A stretch of 64,000 bases of DNA, taken from positions 95,557-159,556 of the forward strand of contig CAZXWK010000001.1 of the NCBI GenBank assembly GCA_964644675.1. The letters run 5' to 3'. The stretch is from CAZXWK01 sp964644675. Lineage in GTDB: Bacteria; Actinomycetota; Coriobacteriia; Anaerosomatales; JAAXUF01. Numbering within the stretch: position 1 is the stretch's first letter; the number at the start of each line of letters is the position of its first letter. Below the pieces are notes generated by a model that was given only the letters and a program-made list of their open reading frames with translations, did no database searches and was not told where the DNA came from. This document shows positions 1 through 8,414 of the stretch, one piece after another. The position numbers were made by a program, and so were the translations under genes.

Positions 1-1447
1 TTGGGGTCGTCGGAGCGAAGCCGAAGAGCGCGCCGCCGGCGTTGAAGTTCGCCGAGTCGACGACTACGCGGTAGGTGCCGTTCCAAGTGTTGACGCCGTA
101 GGCTCCCGACGAGTCCGTCATCGCGGCCGCGATGACCCTGCCGGTCACGGTGTCCGTGAGCGACAAAAGGACGCCGGCGATGCCGTTCTCGCCCGCGTCC
201 TGCACGCCGTTGCCGTTGAGGTCGTTGAAGACCGTGTCGCCCACGGTGAACGGCGCGGGTGGCGGCATGGGCCTGCCCGACTCGTCAACGCCGATGATCG
301 GGTGCTCGAAGCGCAACGCGTTGAGGTTGTGCATGTCGACGCCAACGGCCCGTACGTCATACATGCCCGAGGGCAGCGAGTCGACGTGGTAGTCAGTGAC
401 GGCCGTGCTCGTCGCGACCGTGTCGAGCCGGAAGAGCTCCCATTCGGTCGTGCCGGAGGGGTCGTTGTTCGCCCAGGTGTTGCCGAGCGGGTCGATCACC
501 GAGTACCGCACGTTGGGCGTGCGCCGGTAGTTGGCGTTGGTGTTGTCGTCGGCGGGTGCGCCGGCGTTGGCGGCCTCGGTGATCGCGGCCCCCGGATCGA
601 ACGTGGGCGTGTAGGTGGTGTTCGCGTCGTTCGTGTCGTTGATGAGGTCGAAGTCGCCGTCCCACAGGTCGATATGGTCGGCTTCCTGCGCGACCTGCAT
701 GTAGAAGTCCCACGTGCCGTCGTAGGTGGTGGGCGTGAGCGTCGGCCACGCCGGGTAGACGAGCGACTGGGTGGACGGGAACGCGCCGATATAGCCGAAC
801 ACCGTGGTCGGGATGATGTAGGTATAACCTTCGACGCGCGCCTTGAAGACATTCATGGAGTTGACCGTCGGAGACGTGCCGTTGACGACCAAGCGGTAGA
901 AGTAGTTGCCCGACGGCGCCCTGGCCGCGGCGCTCGTTGCGACGGGGAAGTCCGTCCACGCGTTCTCGGCCATCTGAGTGTCGGTCCACGTCGCGACGAC
1001 CGTGGTGCCGGTGCCGTTGCCGAGCGGATCGGCGTACAGCGTGTACGACGTGGGGAACGTCGGCGTGTACATGTCCCAGAGCGAGCTGGACGCGCCGTCG
1101 AAGAAGCCGAGGTTGAACGTGCTCAGCGTGTTGTCGACCGAGAAGCTCAGCGTGACGGTCGTGCCCGACAGCGTGGAGAGCCCGTCACCTGCGACGCACA
1201 GCATCTTGCCGTCGTTGGTGACGCCGGTCGGGAAGTACGAGTACACGGGAGCGGCCGACGCGCCTGACGGGGCGGTGGCACAGGCGATCGCCGCGAGTGC
1301 CGCCGCGAACAGCGAGGCGATCCGTCGGACGGTGGTCCGCCGTGCTGTCGCGAGTCGCCGCACATGTCGAGACAGGCCTCCGGCTATGCGGAAACCTCCG
1401 ACGGCGTCAGGCTCTTGCTGGCGCGTGCGGACTGAGCGGACGAGCAC
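1..1447 (-). CDS. Exported surface protein with SdrD-B-like domain (partial, 3' end beyond window)
   Basis: An uninterrupted frame of 482 codons reads leftward off the window edge. I chose the GTG at 1447 because AGAGG lies about 8 bases upstream. The N-terminus is arginine-rich, followed by an Ala-rich hydrophobic stretch ending in GASAAP, consistent with a signal peptide. The middle is rich in Asp, Thr and aromatic residues, as in secreted beta-sandwich proteins. From about residue 405 the motif VFNDLNGNGVQDAGENGIAG marks an SdrD B-like (prealbumin-like) domain, a fold used as a stalk in surface adhesins. An anchor such as LPxTG would lie beyond the window. The ligand is unknown. An internal in-frame GTG about 32 codons in is an alternative start. 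Confidence 0.75.
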   Translation of the reverse strand, partial: MLVRSVRTRQQEPDAVGGFRIAGGLSRHVRRLATARRTTVRRIASLFAAALAAIACATAPSGASAAPVYSYFPTGVTNDGKMLCVAGDGLSTLSGTTVTLSFSVDNTLSTFNLGFFDGASSSLWDMYTPTFPTSYTLYADPLGNGTGTTVVATWTDTQMAENAWTDFPVATSAAARAPSGNYFYRLVVNGTSPTVNSMNVFKARVEGYTYIIPTTVFGYIGAFPSTQSLVYPAWPTLTPTTYDGTWDFYMQVAQEADHIDLWDGDFDLINDTNDANTTYTPTFDPGAAITEAANAGAPADDNTNANYRRTPNVRYSVIDPLGNTWANNDPSGTTEWELFRLDTVATSTAVTDYHVDSLPSGMYDVRAVGVDMHNLNALRFEHPIIGVDESGRPMPPPAPFTVGDTVFNDLNGNGVQDAGENGIAGVLLSLTDTVTGRVIAAAMTDSSGAYGVNTWNGTYRVVVDSANFNAGGALFGFAPTTP

Positions 1448-1650
1448 GATGTGTTCCTCTCGGGCGCGGGGAGCCGCGAGACGGCGACTTGGTGGAGCTA
1501 ACGGCACACAGCGACATAGTCTACAGTCAATTAGCCGATAGAAACGACGGAAGGAAGCATGCTCTGACGAAGGGGCGGAACGGGCGACGGACGGGCGTAT
1601 CATCCGTGGTCACGGGCGCCATTCGTCGACCAGCGGCAGATGTACCGCTG

Positions 1651-1694
1651 GCACCCGGTCTTGCGTCATGCCGCGTCAGGCCGCGACCGGGTGC
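1651..1694 (-). terminator. Inverted repeat downstream of the pilin-like lipoprotein gene
   Basis: A perfect 10-bp inverted repeat (1651-1660 with 1685-1694) lies 43 bases past the stop of the gene ending at 1737. A second short repeat (CCAGCGG at 1630, CCGCTGG at 1645) follows it. There is no T-run, so this is a weak terminator call. Otherwise the stretch 1448-1736 shows only AT-richer DNA around 1500-1560, the likely promoter region of the gene starting at 1447. Confidence 0.35.
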
Positions 1695-1736
1695 GATCCT
1701 CGCCGAGTGGTTCGCGCGGACGCAGGGCTTCAGGCG

Positions 1737-2078
1737 CTACTTCCAGTGGCCGTCCACGCTGCAGGTCAGCGTCCCCGCCGACGCGTCCCACGCGTAGGCG
1801 CCGCCGTTGGGGCACGTCGGGACCTTGTCGACGGCGCCGGCCGAGACGAGCTCAGCCGTGGTCGCCGGCATCGGCGTCCCCGGGTTCGCCGCGGCCCACT
1901 GCGCGACCTGGCTCTCGAAGACCTGCTGGTTGCTCAGGCATACCGTGCGCTGCGCCTGGTCGGAATACTGGCCGGCCTTCTGCGCGTTGCCGGGCAGCTT
2001 GGCGCCGCCACATCCGGCAAGCGCGATCGATGCGACGACGAGCGTCGCCGCGAGCATCATCCGGGTCGCCGTTCGCAT
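1737..2078 (-). CDS. Small lipoprotein with pilin-like C-terminal region
   Basis: A 113-residue protein. Residues 1-22 form a lipoprotein signal ending in the lipobox LAGC, so the mature protein should be lipid-anchored outside the membrane. The rest has a Cys-bearing segment, a helix with QVAQW, then PATTAELV followed by PTCPNGGAY and TLTCS. That order resembles the globular C-terminal part of type IV or competence pseudopilins, but the usual prepilin leader and long hydrophobic helix are replaced by the lipobox. The similarity is from motif recognition only and the function is unknown. It is transcribed divergently from lpdA. Confidence 0.7.
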   Translation of the reverse strand: MRTATRMMLAATLVVASIALAGCGGAKLPGNAQKAGQYSDQAQRTVCLSNQQVFESQVAQWAAANPGTPMPATTAELVSAGAVDKVPTCPNGGAYAWDASAGTLTCSVDGHWK

Positions 2079-2115
2079 GACTCCGTCCCTTCCGCGAGAG
2101 CTGGCGGGCGCGTGC

Positions 2116-2121
2116 TAGAAT
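2116..2121 (+). promoter_or_regulatory. Extended -10 promoter element of lpdA
   Basis: TAGAAT preceded by TG one base upstream (TGC-TAGAAT) lies 50 bases before the lpdA start. No clear -35 is visible, which fits an extended -10 promoter. A short TTCGG/CCGAA hairpin follows in the leader. Confidence 0.45.
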
Positions 2122-2171
2122 CTTCGGACATTGTGCCCGAAAGTGCGTGTTCGGCTACGGAGGATTCACAA

Positions 2172-3566
2172 ATGCGTATCGCAGTTCTCGGTGGAGGTCC
2201 CGGCGGCTACTCTGCGGCGTTCGAGGCCGCGCGACTCGGGGCACAGGTCACGCTCGTCGAGAAGAGCCGGCTCGGAGGCACGTGCCTGAACTGGGGCTGC
2301 ATCCCCACCAAGACCATCCTGCGCTCCGCGCACATCGTGCACGACACCAAGCACGCCGAGGAGTTCGGGCTGAACGCTGCACCCGCTACGGTCGATGTCG
2401 ACCGGCTCCGCGCGCGCAAAGAAGGCGTCGTGGACGAACTCGTCGGGCAGATCGAGGCGAGCGCGAAGCGGCTCAAGGTCGAGGTCGTCTACGGCGAGGG
2501 CAAGCTCCTTGGCGCCGACGAGCTCCTGGTCGACCTCGAGGAGGGCGGCACGCAGATCGTCGAGTGCGACGCCGTGATCCTGGCGACCGGTTCCGAGACC
2601 TTCAGGCTGCCGTCGATCGACCACGACATGGCCGGCATCTGGACGAGCGACGACGCGGTCTCGCTTCGCGAGATCCCCGGCGAGATCGTCATCATCGGCG
2701 GGGGCGTCATCGGCCTCGAGTTCGCGTGCGCCTACGCGGTCTTCGGCAGCAAGGTGACCGTCGTCGAGCTCATGGACCAGGTCCTGCCGGGCAATGACAA
2801 GCGCGTGGTCAAGCTCGTGCAAGCCAAGCTCGAAGAGCTGGGCGTGGAGTTCCACCTGGGCGACGCCGTCGAGTCCGTCGCGCGCGAGAACGGCCGCATG
2901 GTCAGCACGCTGCGCAGCGGCACCGCCATCGAGAGCGACATCGTGATGAGCGCGGTCGGTCGCGTGCCCAACTCGTTCGGCCTGGGATTCCAGGAGGTCG
3001 GACTCGAGTTCGACCGCCGCGCGCTCAAGGTCGACGAGCACTTCCGCACCAACGTCGAGGGCATCTACGCGATCGGCGACCTGATCGGCGGCATGATGCT
3101 CGCCCACGTCGCCGAGGAGGAGGGCGTCGTCGCCGCGCGCAACGCGGTGGCAGTGCTCAAGGCCGCCGCGGGTGGCCCGCCCGCGGAGCTCGAGACGCTT
3201 CGCTGCGACTGCATCCCCGCCTGTGTCTACACGTTCCCGGAGGTCGGCGTCGTCGGCTCGTCGCGCGACTCGGCCAAGGAGCGCGGCATCGACGCGGTCC
3301 AGGCGGTCTCGAAGTTCGCGGCGAACGGCAAGGCTCTCGGCGAGGGCGAGGGCGACGGCTTCGTGCAGATGGTCGCCGAGAAGGGCACCGGCCGTATCGT
3401 CGGCTGCCAGATCGTCGGGCCGCACGCGGTCGAGATCATCAACGAGGTCGGCCTCGCGATGGCGCAGGGCATCACTGTCGGCGAGCTCGCCGAGACGGTC
3501 CACGCCCATCCCACGGTGAGCGAGGTCATCCGCGCCGCTGCGGCGGACGCGGCGAGCAAGGTCTGA
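2172..3566 (+). CDS. lpdA: Dihydrolipoyl dehydrogenase (E3)
   Basis: A 464-residue flavoprotein disulfide reductase that reoxidises dihydrolipoyl groups with NAD+ in 2-oxoacid dehydrogenase or glycine-cleavage complexes. The FAD-binding GGGPGG is at residues 7-12. The redox disulfide is C38/C43 in GGTCLNWGC. The NAD-binding IIGGGVIGLEFA sits mid-protein, and the catalytic His446-Glu451 pair is in HAHPTVSE near the C-terminus. The ATG at 2172 is preceded by TACGGAGG; open frame upstream of it is not conserved sequence. It is followed by lipA, which makes the lipoyl cofactor its substrates carry, but no E1/E2 or GCV genes are in view. Confidence 0.95.
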   Translation: MRIAVLGGGPGGYSAAFEAARLGAQVTLVEKSRLGGTCLNWGCIPTKTILRSAHIVHDTKHAEEFGLNAAPATVDVDRLRARKEGVVDELVGQIEASAKRLKVEVVYGEGKLLGADELLVDLEEGGTQIVECDAVILATGSETFRLPSIDHDMAGIWTSDDAVSLREIPGEIVIIGGGVIGLEFACAYAVFGSKVTVVELMDQVLPGNDKRVVKLVQAKLEELGVEFHLGDAVESVARENGRMVSTLRSGTAIESDIVMSAVGRVPNSFGLGFQEVGLEFDRRALKVDEHFRTNVEGIYAIGDLIGGMMLAHVAEEEGVVAARNAVAVLKAAAGGPPAELETLRCDCIPACVYTFPEVGVVGSSRDSAKERGIDAVQAVSKFAANGKALGEGEGDGFVQMVAEKGTGRIVGCQIVGPHAVEIINEVGLAMAQGITVGELAETVHAHPTVSEVIRAAAADAASKV

Positions 3567-3587
3567 CGACCGAGGCGCACCGGGTGC

Positions 3588-3593
3588 TAGTAT
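3588..3593 (+). promoter_or_regulatory. Extended -10 element before lipA
   Basis: TGC-TAGTAT immediately after lpdA has the same extended -10 form as the element before lpdA. A transcript starting about 7 bases downstream would exclude the ATG at 3592 and favour the GTG at 3634 as the lipA start. Confidence 0.35.
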
Positions 3594-3633
3594 GGGCGCC
3601 CGAACCGCGTCCCGAGTCGGAAGGACCCAGCGC

Positions 3634-4521
3634 GTGTCCGAGTACCGCCATGGCGCGACCGCCCGGCTTCCCGAGTGGCTGCGCCGACCGATCGCCCAGC
3701 CCGGCAAGGCCCTCGACGTTGAGGAGCTGCTCGGCGACCTGCGCCTGAACACCGTCTGCAAGTCGGCGAAGTGCCCCAACCGCGGCGAGTGCTACGCGAG
3801 CGGCACCGCGACGTTCCTGGTGCTCGGCGACGCGTGTACGCGCGGCTGCCGCTTCTGTGCGGTCGAGACTCGGGTCCCGGCCGCGCCCGACCGAGGTGAG
3901 CCCGCCCGCGTCGCCGAGGCCGCGAGCCGGCTCGGCCTGCGCCACGTCGTCGTCACGATGGTGACCCGCGACGACCTCCGGGATGGGGGCGCCGCGCACA
4001 TCGTCGCGATCATCGATGCCGTACGCGCCGCAGCCCCCGACGTCGCGGTCGAGGTGCTCACGAGCGACTTCGCGGGCGCGCCGGACGCCATCGACCTGGT
4101 CGCGGCGGCGAGGCCCGACGTCTTCAACCACAACGTCGAGACCGTCCCGCGCCTCTACGCGACCGTGCGTCCCGGCGCCGACTACGAGCGCTCGCTCGGA
4201 GTCCTCGCGCGCGTGCGCGAGATGCAACCCGACCTGCCGACCAAGTCCGGGCTCATGCTCGGGCTGGGGGAGACGCCCGACGAGGTCGTCTCGGTGATGG
4301 AAGACCTGCGCGCTCACGGAGTGTCGATGCTGACGCTCGGCCAGTACCTGCGGCCGAGCAAGGACCACCTGCCCGTCGCCGAGTTCGTGGATCCGAGCGT
4401 GTTCGCGGAGCTGGCGCGGGCGGGCTACCGGCTGGGGTTCTCGGCGGTCGCGAGCGCGCCGTTCGTGCGCTCGAGTTACCACGCCGGCGATCTGGCCCAC
4501 GAGTCCTCGGCGGGAGAGTAG
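3634..4521 (+). CDS. lipA: Lipoyl synthase
   Basis: A radical-SAM enzyme that inserts two sulfurs into octanoyl groups on carrier proteins. From the GTG at 3634 the protein has 295 residues. The auxiliary cluster cysteines are C42, C47 and C53 (CX4CX5C) and the radical-SAM CX3CX2C is C68, C72 and C75. The C-terminal RSSYHAG carries the serine that ligates the auxiliary cluster in this family. The GTG has GGAAGGA about 8 bases upstream. An in-frame ATG at 3592 would add 14 residues but has no ribosome site and overlaps a -10-like element. No lipB or lplA is visible nearby. Confidence 0.95.
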   Translation: MSEYRHGATARLPEWLRRPIAQPGKALDVEELLGDLRLNTVCKSAKCPNRGECYASGTATFLVLGDACTRGCRFCAVETRVPAAPDRGEPARVAEAASRLGLRHVVVTMVTRDDLRDGGAAHIVAIIDAVRAAAPDVAVEVLTSDFAGAPDAIDLVAAARPDVFNHNVETVPRLYATVRPGADYERSLGVLARVREMQPDLPTKSGLMLGLGETPDEVVSVMEDLRAHGVSMLTLGQYLRPSKDHLPVAEFVDPSVFAELARAGYRLGFSAVASAPFVRSSYHAGDLAHESSAGE

Positions 4522-4524
4522 CGG

Positions 4525-5553
4525 CTACTCGCGGTTGGCGTCGAGTGGCTTGCCGGCTCGGTCCCGGCCGGCCTCCTTGGCGTGGTAGAGCGAGCGGTCG
4601 GCCGCGGCGAGCAACTGCGCGGGCGTCACCGCCGCTCCGTCCAAGACGACCGCGCCGCCGGCACTCACCGTGAGGGCGTGCCCGCCGGTGTAGTCGCTGA
4701 ACGGGATCTCCCGGACGCATTCGACCACGCGCTCCATGAGTCGCTCGAGCTCCTCGGGCCCGGTCTCGGGCGCGAGGATCGCGAACTCGTCGCCGCCATA
4801 GCGGCCGATGACGTCGGCCTCGCGCACGGCGGTCTCCAGTGCTCGCGCTACGCTCTTGAGCGCCTCGTCGCCCACCGGATGTCCCCAGTTGTCGTTGACG
4901 GTCTTGAACCGGTCGACGTCCACCAGGACCAGGCCCAACGGGTGTCCGTACCTCTGGGCCCACGACACCCACTGGTGGACGTAGCCGTAGAAGCCACGCC
5001 GGTTGTAGAGCCCCGTCAGATGGTCGTGACTCGCCATCTGGGCGAGGCGCTGCTGGTCCCGAAACGAGCGGGCGAGCACGCGCGCGAGGAAGCGGGCGAG
5101 GTCGACCTGGCTGTGGCGCGCCTCGATGGCGTCCACGAGTCGCATCACGTGCCGAGCGTACGCTTCCCGGTGGTAGGTGGACGACCCCGGTTCCATCAGG
5201 TCGAGCAGTTCGCCGAAGACCGGGTCGAGCATGTAGAACTCGAGGTGCGCCGCGACGTTGAGCATCTGGTCCTCGGACAGGCCCGAGAGGTCGGTCGGCA
5301 CGATGTCGTCGATCTCTTCCCGTAGCGCCGTGAGCCGCTCGCGAACGTCGGAGCCGTCGGCGAGGTCCGGAACGAGCCCGTCTCCCCACGCCTCGAGCAG
5401 GTCGCTCCACCACGTGACGTGTGCGTGCTCGTCCACGGCCATACGGTCGAAGAGCCTGCTCAGGTCGGGGTCGGTCGCTGCGGCGGCCATCGAGGAGTAG
5501 GTCTGCTCGGCGATGTGATCGAGCTCGACGCATAGTCGGAGGATGTGGTCCAT
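4525..5553 (-). CDS. Ferritin-like diiron domain fused to GGDEF diguanylate cyclase
   Basis: A 342-residue protein. Residues 1-150 look like a four-helix ferritin/rubrerythrin-type bundle with two ExxH motifs, E42-x-x-H45 (DEHAH) and E144-x-x-H147 (EARH). Further acidic residues at E10 or E16 and at E105 are suitably placed to complete a carboxylate-bridged diiron site. A linker helix leads to a GGDEF domain from about residue 177 with DVDRFKTVND and an intact GGDEF at 253-257. R244-E-A-D247 lies exactly five residues before GGDEF, the RxxD inhibitory site. The enzyme should make c-di-GMP, be product-inhibited and have no membrane segment. A role for the N-terminal domain as an oxygen, peroxide or iron sensor is inference. 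Confidence 0.85.
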   Translation of the reverse strand: MDHILRLCVELDHIAEQTYSSMAAAATDPDLSRLFDRMAVDEHAHVTWWSDLLEAWGDGLVPDLADGSDVRERLTALREEIDDIVPTDLSGLSEDQMLNVAAHLEFYMLDPVFGELLDLMEPGSSTYHREAYARHVMRLVDAIEARHSQVDLARFLARVLARSFRDQQRLAQMASHDHLTGLYNRRGFYGYVHQWVSWAQRYGHPLGLVLVDVDRFKTVNDNWGHPVGDEALKSVARALETAVREADVIGRYGGDEFAILAPETGPEELERLMERVVECVREIPFSDYTGGHALTVSAGGAVVLDGAAVTPAQLLAAADRSLYHAKEAGRDRAGKPLDANRE

Positions 5554-5712
5554 GGGTCTCCAGCTTCAGAGGGCCTCTTCGGAGGCGGGTTCCCGGTCGC
5601 GTCGCCCGTAACCTTGTGTTCCCGAGCAAAGCATCTCACACGCCTTGGCCGCGCGATCCGTTGGTGCGAACCTATCTCGATTCATACGGTTACGCTTCCG
5701 AACCGACAGAGG

Positions 5713-5806
5713 TATAGTTGATGAGGGGTCGGCGAGGAGACTCGCCGAAGAGGAACTTCTTCATTTTCTGTCTGAGACGCCCGTTCGCTTGCGAGCGGGC
5801 GTCTCG
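5713..5806 (+). ncRNA. Candidate structured small RNA or leader with three hairpins
   Basis: After a TATAGT hexamer (5713-5718) come three adjacent hairpins: CGGCGAG/CTCGCCG with a GAGA loop (5730-5747), GAAGA/TCTTC (5747-5762), and a long stem GAGACGCCCG/CGGGCGTCTC (5774-5783 with 5796-5805). A U-rich single strand separates the last two. The stretch sits in the roughly 370-base gap between the divergent cyclase gene and the DUF2469 gene and encodes no convincing protein. No T-run follows the final stem, so it could instead be a leader or a boundary element. Confidence 0.4.
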
Positions 5807-5921
5807 GCGTTCCGAGAAGCCCGTTCTCCAGGCGTCGCGCGCGAGGAGCGGCGGCCTGGGGTGGAGAGATAGAATGGAGACGCCGCGTGAGCGGCGAGAC
5901 AGCGTACAGAGAGGTGGCGTG

Positions 5922-6218
5922 GTGGACAGCATCGACGAGCTGGACATGTACGAGGCGGAGAAGCGGCTCGCGCTCTACAACGAGTACCGCGACGCGATCC
6001 GTGTCTTCGGCTACTACGTCGAGACGGAGCTGCGGGCCTATCTGTGCAACGGCGTGGACGTCGACGCGGTGCCGGCCCCGGGAGGGACGTACTTCCGGGT
6101 CACGCTCACCGACACCTGGATCTACGAGGCTGAGCGGCCGCAGCGTTTCGTCCCCGAGGTCGTCATCTACGAGGTGGGTCCCGTTCACGTGCAGAAGCTG
6201 CGCGGCGAGGACGACTAG
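5922..6218 (+). CDS. DUF2469 family protein
   Basis: A 98-residue protein beginning VDSIDELDMYEAEKRL and continuing with LYNEYRD, YVVET-like GYYVETEL and ERPQRFV. This matches my memory of the short actinobacterial DUF2469 family, which has no known function and often lies in housekeeping neighbourhoods. The family pattern supports the GTG at 5922 (GAGAGG about 7 bases upstream). A GTG at 5919 and an ATG at 5874 are in-frame alternatives. It ends 3 bases before ligA and is presumably cotranscribed with it. Confidence 0.8.
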   Translation: MDSIDELDMYEAEKRLALYNEYRDAIRVFGYYVETELRAYLCNGVDVDAVPAPGGTYFRVTLTDTWIYEAERPQRFVPEVVIYEVGPVHVQKLRGEDD

Positions 6219-6221
6219 CAC

Positions 6222-8414
6222 ATGTCCGAGGTTCCCCCCACCCGCGAGGCGGCGGCGGCGCGTGCCGCCGAGCTGCGTCACGAGATCGAGCACAACGCCT
6301 ACCTGTACTACGCGCTCGACCGTCCCACGCTCTCCGATGCCGCCTACGACTCCCTGGTGCGCGAGCTCGAGGCGATCGAGACCGCGTTCCCCGAACTGGT
6401 GTCGCCCGACTCCCCGACGCAGCGCGTGGGCGTGGCCCCCAGCGAGCAGTTCGCGCCGGTCGCCCACGCCTCGCGCATGTACTCGCTCGACAACGCTATG
6501 GATCTCGACGAGCTCGACGCGTGGCTCGCTCGCGTGCGCGACGCGATCGGCAGCCGGCCGTGCGAGTACGTCTGCGAGCTCAAGATCGATGGCAGCTCGC
6601 TCGCGCTCACGTACGACGACGGCTCGTTGGTGCGCGCGGCGACGCGGGGCGACGGGCGCACGGGCGAGGACGTCACCGCCAACGTGCGCACCATCCGCGA
6701 CGTGCCCCTCAGGCTGCGCGACGCGGGCTTCTCGGCGGGCGGGCAGGAGGCGCTGTTCGAGCTGGACGCGCGGACGCCCGGGCCGGCTCTGAGCATCGAG
6801 GTGCGCGGCGAGGTTTACATGCCGAGGGCGAGCTTCTCCCGCCTCAACGCCGAGCAGGACGAGGCGGGGCTGCCTGCCTACGCGAACCCGCGCAACGCGG
6901 CGGCGGGTGCGGTGCGCCAGAAGGATCCGGCCATCACGGCGAGCCGGGATCTCGCAACGTTCATGTACGCGATCGCCGACCCGCGCGCGCTCGGGCTCAG
7001 TCGCCAGAGCGAGGTCCTCGAGTGGCTGCGCGAGGCTGGCTTCCGGGTCAACCCGGACGTCGTGACGTGCGCGGACAGTGCTTCGGTGCACGCGTTTTGC
7101 GAGCGCGCCCTCGACCGGCGCGAGGAACTCGCGTACGAGATCGACGGCGTGGTCGTGAAGGTTGACTCTCTCGCGCTGCAGGAGGAGCTGGGGTACACGA
7201 GCAAGGCTCCCCGCTGGGCGATCGCGTACAAGTTCCCGCCCGAGGAGAAGACCACGGTCCTGCGCGAGATCCGCGTCCAAGTGGGCCGCACCGGGACGCT
7301 CACGCCGCTCGCGGAGTTCGATCCGGTGACGGTCGCCGGCTCCACGATCGCGCGCGCGACGCTCCACAACGAGGACGAGGTCCACCGCAAGGACGTCCGG
7401 GTGGGCGACACGATCGTCGTGCGCAAGGCCGGCGATGTCATCCCGGAGGTCGTGGGTCCGGTCGCGGGTATGCGCCCCGACGACGCGAGCGAGTGGTGCA
7501 TGCCGGCCGAGTGCCCCAGCTGCGGCCGCCCGGTGTGGCGAGAGCCCGGCGAGGTCGCGGTGCGCTGCCTCAACGTGGCGTGCCCGGCGCAGCGGCTCGA
7601 GCGCTTGGGCCACTGGGCTTCTCGGGGCGCGGCGGACATCGACGGTATGGGCAGCGAGATCATCGCACGCCTCGTCGACGCCGGGCTGCTGTGCGATCCG
7701 GCCGACTTCTACTCGCTGACAGCGGACCGGCTCGCCGCCCTGCCGATGGGGCGCGAGCGCCTCGACGGGTCGGCGGTAACGCTCGGCGAGACGGTCGCGG
7801 CCAAGCTCGCGATCTCGATCGAGGCGTCGAAGCGGCGGCCGCTCGCGCGGCTCATCTTCGGGCTGGGGATCAGGCACGTCGGCGCGACCGTGAGCGAGGC
7901 GCTGACCGGCGCGTTCGGCAGCATCGCCGCGATCGAGGCCGCGGCCGCGGTCGAACCGCCCGTGCCGGGCGACGGCGTCTCGGCAGCCGCCGCACTCGCG
8001 GCCGACCCGCTCGCGAGCGTCGAGGGCGTCGGCCCCAAGATCGCGGCGAGCGTGCGCGCCTTCTTCGCCGACGCCGAGAACCGTGCCGTCGTCGAGCGGC
8101 TGGCTGCCGCCGGCGTCGTGCTCGAGCAGGCGACCACGCAGCCCGAGCGTCCGCAGACCCTGGCGGGGCTGACGTTCGTTCTCACCGGCGCGCTCTCGGC
8201 GTACACGCGCGACGAGGCGGGCGCGCAGCTCAAGGCGCTCGGGGCGAAGGTCTCCGGAAGCGTGAGCAAGAAGACGTCGTTCGTCGTCGCCGGCGAGGAA
8301 GCCGGCAGCAAGTACGACAAGGCAGTCGAGCTCGGCGTGCCGATACTGGGGGAGGAAGACCTCGCTCGCATCATCGAGACGGGGGAGCCGCCCTCGATGG
8401 AAGGACCTCGATGA
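6222..8414 (+). CDS. ligA: NAD-dependent DNA ligase
   Basis: A 730-residue replicative ligase that seals nicks using NAD+. The adenylated lysine is K121 in the KIDG motif. An N-terminal YxxD/Y-type NMN-binding segment, an OB fold, a four-cysteine zinc finger (CPSCG ... CLNVAC), helix-hairpin-helix repeats and a C-terminal BRCT domain (from about residue 648) are all in the usual order. The HhH region contains a slightly long Ala-rich insert (VEPPVPGDGVSAAAALA). The stop overlaps the next start (ATGA), so the downstream membrane genes are translationally coupled to it. Confidence 0.97.
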   Translation: MSEVPPTREAAAARAAELRHEIEHNAYLYYALDRPTLSDAAYDSLVRELEAIETAFPELVSPDSPTQRVGVAPSEQFAPVAHASRMYSLDNAMDLDELDAWLARVRDAIGSRPCEYVCELKIDGSSLALTYDDGSLVRAATRGDGRTGEDVTANVRTIRDVPLRLRDAGFSAGGQEALFELDARTPGPALSIEVRGEVYMPRASFSRLNAEQDEAGLPAYANPRNAAAGAVRQKDPAITASRDLATFMYAIADPRALGLSRQSEVLEWLREAGFRVNPDVVTCADSASVHAFCERALDRREELAYEIDGVVVKVDSLALQEELGYTSKAPRWAIAYKFPPEEKTTVLREIRVQVGRTGTLTPLAEFDPVTVAGSTIARATLHNEDEVHRKDVRVGDTIVVRKAGDVIPEVVGPVAGMRPDDASEWCMPAECPSCGRPVWREPGEVAVRCLNVACPAQRLERLGHWASRGAADIDGMGSEIIARLVDAGLLCDPADFYSLTADRLAALPMGRERLDGSAVTLGETVAAKLAISIEASKRRPLARLIFGLGIRHVGATVSEALTGAFGSIAAIEAAAAVEPPVPGDGVSAAAALAADPLASVEGVGPKIAASVRAFFADAENRAVVERLAAAGVVLEQATTQPERPQTLAGLTFVLTGALSAYTRDEAGAQLKALGAKVSGSVSKKTSFVVAGEEAGSKYDKAVELGVPILGEEDLARIIETGEPPSMEGPR

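Noticed and set aside
1297..1797. Open frame on the + strand near the window start
   Set aside because: It overlaps a recognisable exported protein and a lipoprotein on the other strand and has no ribosome site or family features.
5774..5805. Hairpin as a terminator of the cyclase gene
   Set aside because: The cyclase gene is transcribed away from it, and no T-run follows on either strand.
5682..7877. Long open frame opposite ligA
   Set aside because: It lies entirely antisense to a certain gene, and its Arg/Val/Asp-rich translation has no motif; it is a by-product of GC-rich codon use. The same holds for long frames opposite the UbiB gene (13367-15316) and gatB (17101-19110).
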